Source: Alphaproteobacteria bacterium
GTDB lineage: Bacteria; Pseudomonadota; Alphaproteobacteria; RF32; CAG-239
Length of the DNA stretch: 64,000 bases
NCBI GenBank assembly: GCA_017460085.1
Contig: JAFUBQ010000003.1
Location: 62,001-126,000 of the forward strand
Reading direction: 5' to 3'
Positions 62,953 through 64,000 of the stretch are shown here, piece after piece. Position 1 is the first letter of the stretch, and the number at the start of each line of letters is the position of its first letter. Both the position numbers and the translations under genes were made by a program. The notes under the pieces were generated by a model. The model was not told the origin of the DNA. It saw only the letters and a list, made by a program, of their open reading frames with translations, and ran no database searches.

Positions 62953-64000
62953 ATGTTTATAGGAATCTATAATAATCTTGTGCGTGTTTTGTATCCGGTT
63001 GTTATTCGCCGCTATATCGAAAAGCGCAAAAAAATAGGCAAAGAAGATGTTAAGCGCTTTAATGAGCGGGTAGGGCGGCCGAAACTTCCTCGTCCGCAAG
63101 GGCGTTTGATATGGCTGCACGGTGCCTCGGTGGGAGAATCTATTTCCATGTTGCCGCTGATTAATCGGCTTTTGGAGCTGTATCCCGACGTGCATGTTAT
63201 GGTTACAACCGGAACCACCACATCGGCTGAAGTTATGGCAAAACGTTTGCCGGAAAGAGCTTTTCATCAATATTTGCCGATAGACAATCCGGTGTTTGCC
63301 ACTCGTTTTGTGCGGCATTGGCAGCCGAATATTGCCTTGTGGTTTGAATCGGAATTTTGGCCGGCGATGTTGTCTGCCATCAAACGTAAAAATATTCCGC
63401 TGATTTTGATTAACGGCCGCATTTCTAACAAATCTTTCAAGCGCTGGCAACAATTTGAATTTATCATCAAAGAGTTGCTTGGTTGTTTTACGGCTTGTTT
63501 AGGCCAATCGGAAGAAGATGCTTATCGTTTGCGTATTTTAGGTGCCAAAGATGCTATGTGTTTAGGCAACTTAAAATATGCCGGCTTGCCTATTCCGGTT
63601 GATACCGTTAAAAAGCAGGAAGTGTTGTCGCAAATTGGCGATAGGCCGCTATGGCTGGTTAGCTCAACACATAATGATGAAGAATTTAAAATTGGTCGTT
63701 TTTTGAAAGAATTGCAGCAAAAGCATCCGAATTTATTAACGATTATTGCGCCGCGTCACCCTAACCGCGGACAAGAAATTCGCGATAAACTGCGTAATGA
63801 TTATCAGCTTAATGTGGCATTGCGCTCGGCGGAGGAGCCAATTCGTCCTGAAACCGATGTTTATGTGGCCGATACCATTGGAGAAATGGGCATTTGGTAT
63901 GAAATTGCGCCGATTGTTTTTATCGGCGGCTCGCTCATACCTCACGGCGGACAGAATTTTATGGAGCCTTCACGTTGCCGTGATGCTGTTATTGTCGGTC
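62953..64000 (+). CDS. waaA: Kdo transferase (3-deoxy-manno-octulosonic acid transferase), cut by window end
   Basis: Adds Kdo to lipid IVA in the inner membrane, the first sugar step of LPS. An N-terminal membrane anchor (IYNNLVRVLYPVVIRRYI) is followed by the GT30 domain with FNERVGRPKLPRPQGRLIWL, HGASVGESISMLPLI (catalytic Glu in GASVGE), LINGRISNKSFKRWQ, APRHPNRGQEI and IGEMGIWYEIAPIVFIGGSL, ending at the window edge just after GGQNFMEPSRCRDAVIVG. About 349 of roughly 420 residues are seen. GAAGGA precedes the ATG. It forms an operon with the DUF374 gene. Confidence 0.97.
   Translation, partial: MFIGIYNNLVRVLYPVVIRRYIEKRKKIGKEDVKRFNERVGRPKLPRPQGRLIWLHGASVGESISMLPLINRLLELYPDVHVMVTTGTTTSAEVMAKRLPERAFHQYLPIDNPVFATRFVRHWQPNIALWFESEFWPAMLSAIKRKNIPLILINGRISNKSFKRWQQFEFIIKELLGCFTACLGQSEEDAYRLRILGAKDAMCLGNLKYAGLPIPVDTVKKQEVLSQIGDRPLWLVSSTHNDEEFKIGRFLKELQQKHPNLLTIIAPRHPNRGQEIRDKLRNDYQLNVALRSAEEPIRPETDVYVADTIGEMGIWYEIAPIVFIGGSLIPHGGQNFMEPSRCRDAVIVG

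Overview
The window looks like chromosome from an AT-rich, Gram-negative alphaproteobacterium, probably an uncultured host- or gut-associated lineage. This is inferred from gene content: an ATP12-type F1-ATPase assembly chaperone, DUF177/YceD next to bamE, rplY-pth, a DUF374 acyltransferase beside waaA (lipid A/Kdo assembly), and the small alphaproteobacterial families DUF3768 and DUF1737. No rRNA marker is present, so the taxon is not fixed.

Layout. (1) 1-3060: end of a mobile element, with the C-terminus of a tyrosine integrase, a pentapeptide-like protein fused to an excisionase-type HTH, two tandem paralogs of unknown function and one more unknown gene. (2) 3188-17783: a divergent two-partner secretion locus, with a 4200-residue filamentous adhesin (TpsA) on the minus strand and its outer-membrane transporter (TpsB) on the plus strand; an ankyrin-repeat gene follows. 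(3) 18700-44100: a defence and accessory island. It holds an iteron-like array before a winged-helix/coiled-coil protein; a type III restriction-modification operon in unusual order (res, two unknown genes, mod, an Abi/HEPN-like gene); a WYL-domain regulator with an SNF2-type helicase; a divergent operon of three tiny proteins, a HEPN-SNF2 helicase fusion and a sacsin-like HATPase; DUF3768 and DUF1737 genes and a minimal tyrosine recombinase; a Vat-type acetyltransferase with a P-loop kinase; and AbiEi/AbiEii plus an orphan DUF6088 gene. (4) 44500-47160: tRNA-Arg(ACG) followed by two genes truncated at one junction, the tail of a Y-family polymerase and the tail of a second TpsA adhesin. (5) 47268-64000: mostly core genes (acyP, ATP12, AsmA-like, rluC, rplK-rplA, ligA, DUF177, bamE, an FtsK-like motor, pth, rplY, MATE, a GltD-like oxidoreductase, DUF374 acyltransferase, waaA), interrupted by a small XRE gene, a structured RNA candidate and a Fic gene.

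The most interesting region is 19597-38262. Two copies of a TGTCA-N5-TGRCA-type dyad, 43 bp apart, lie between the WYL regulator and the HEPN-SNF2/sacsin operon. A second pair with the same 43 bp spacing (one member degenerate) lies upstream of the type III operon promoter. This suggests one WYL regulator coordinates both defence operons. The HEPN-SNF2 plus sacsin-like pair with three tiny leader proteins does not match a named defence system that I can assign with confidence. A second strong candidate is a roughly 150-nt structured RNA at 59863-60012 with its own promoter and terminator.
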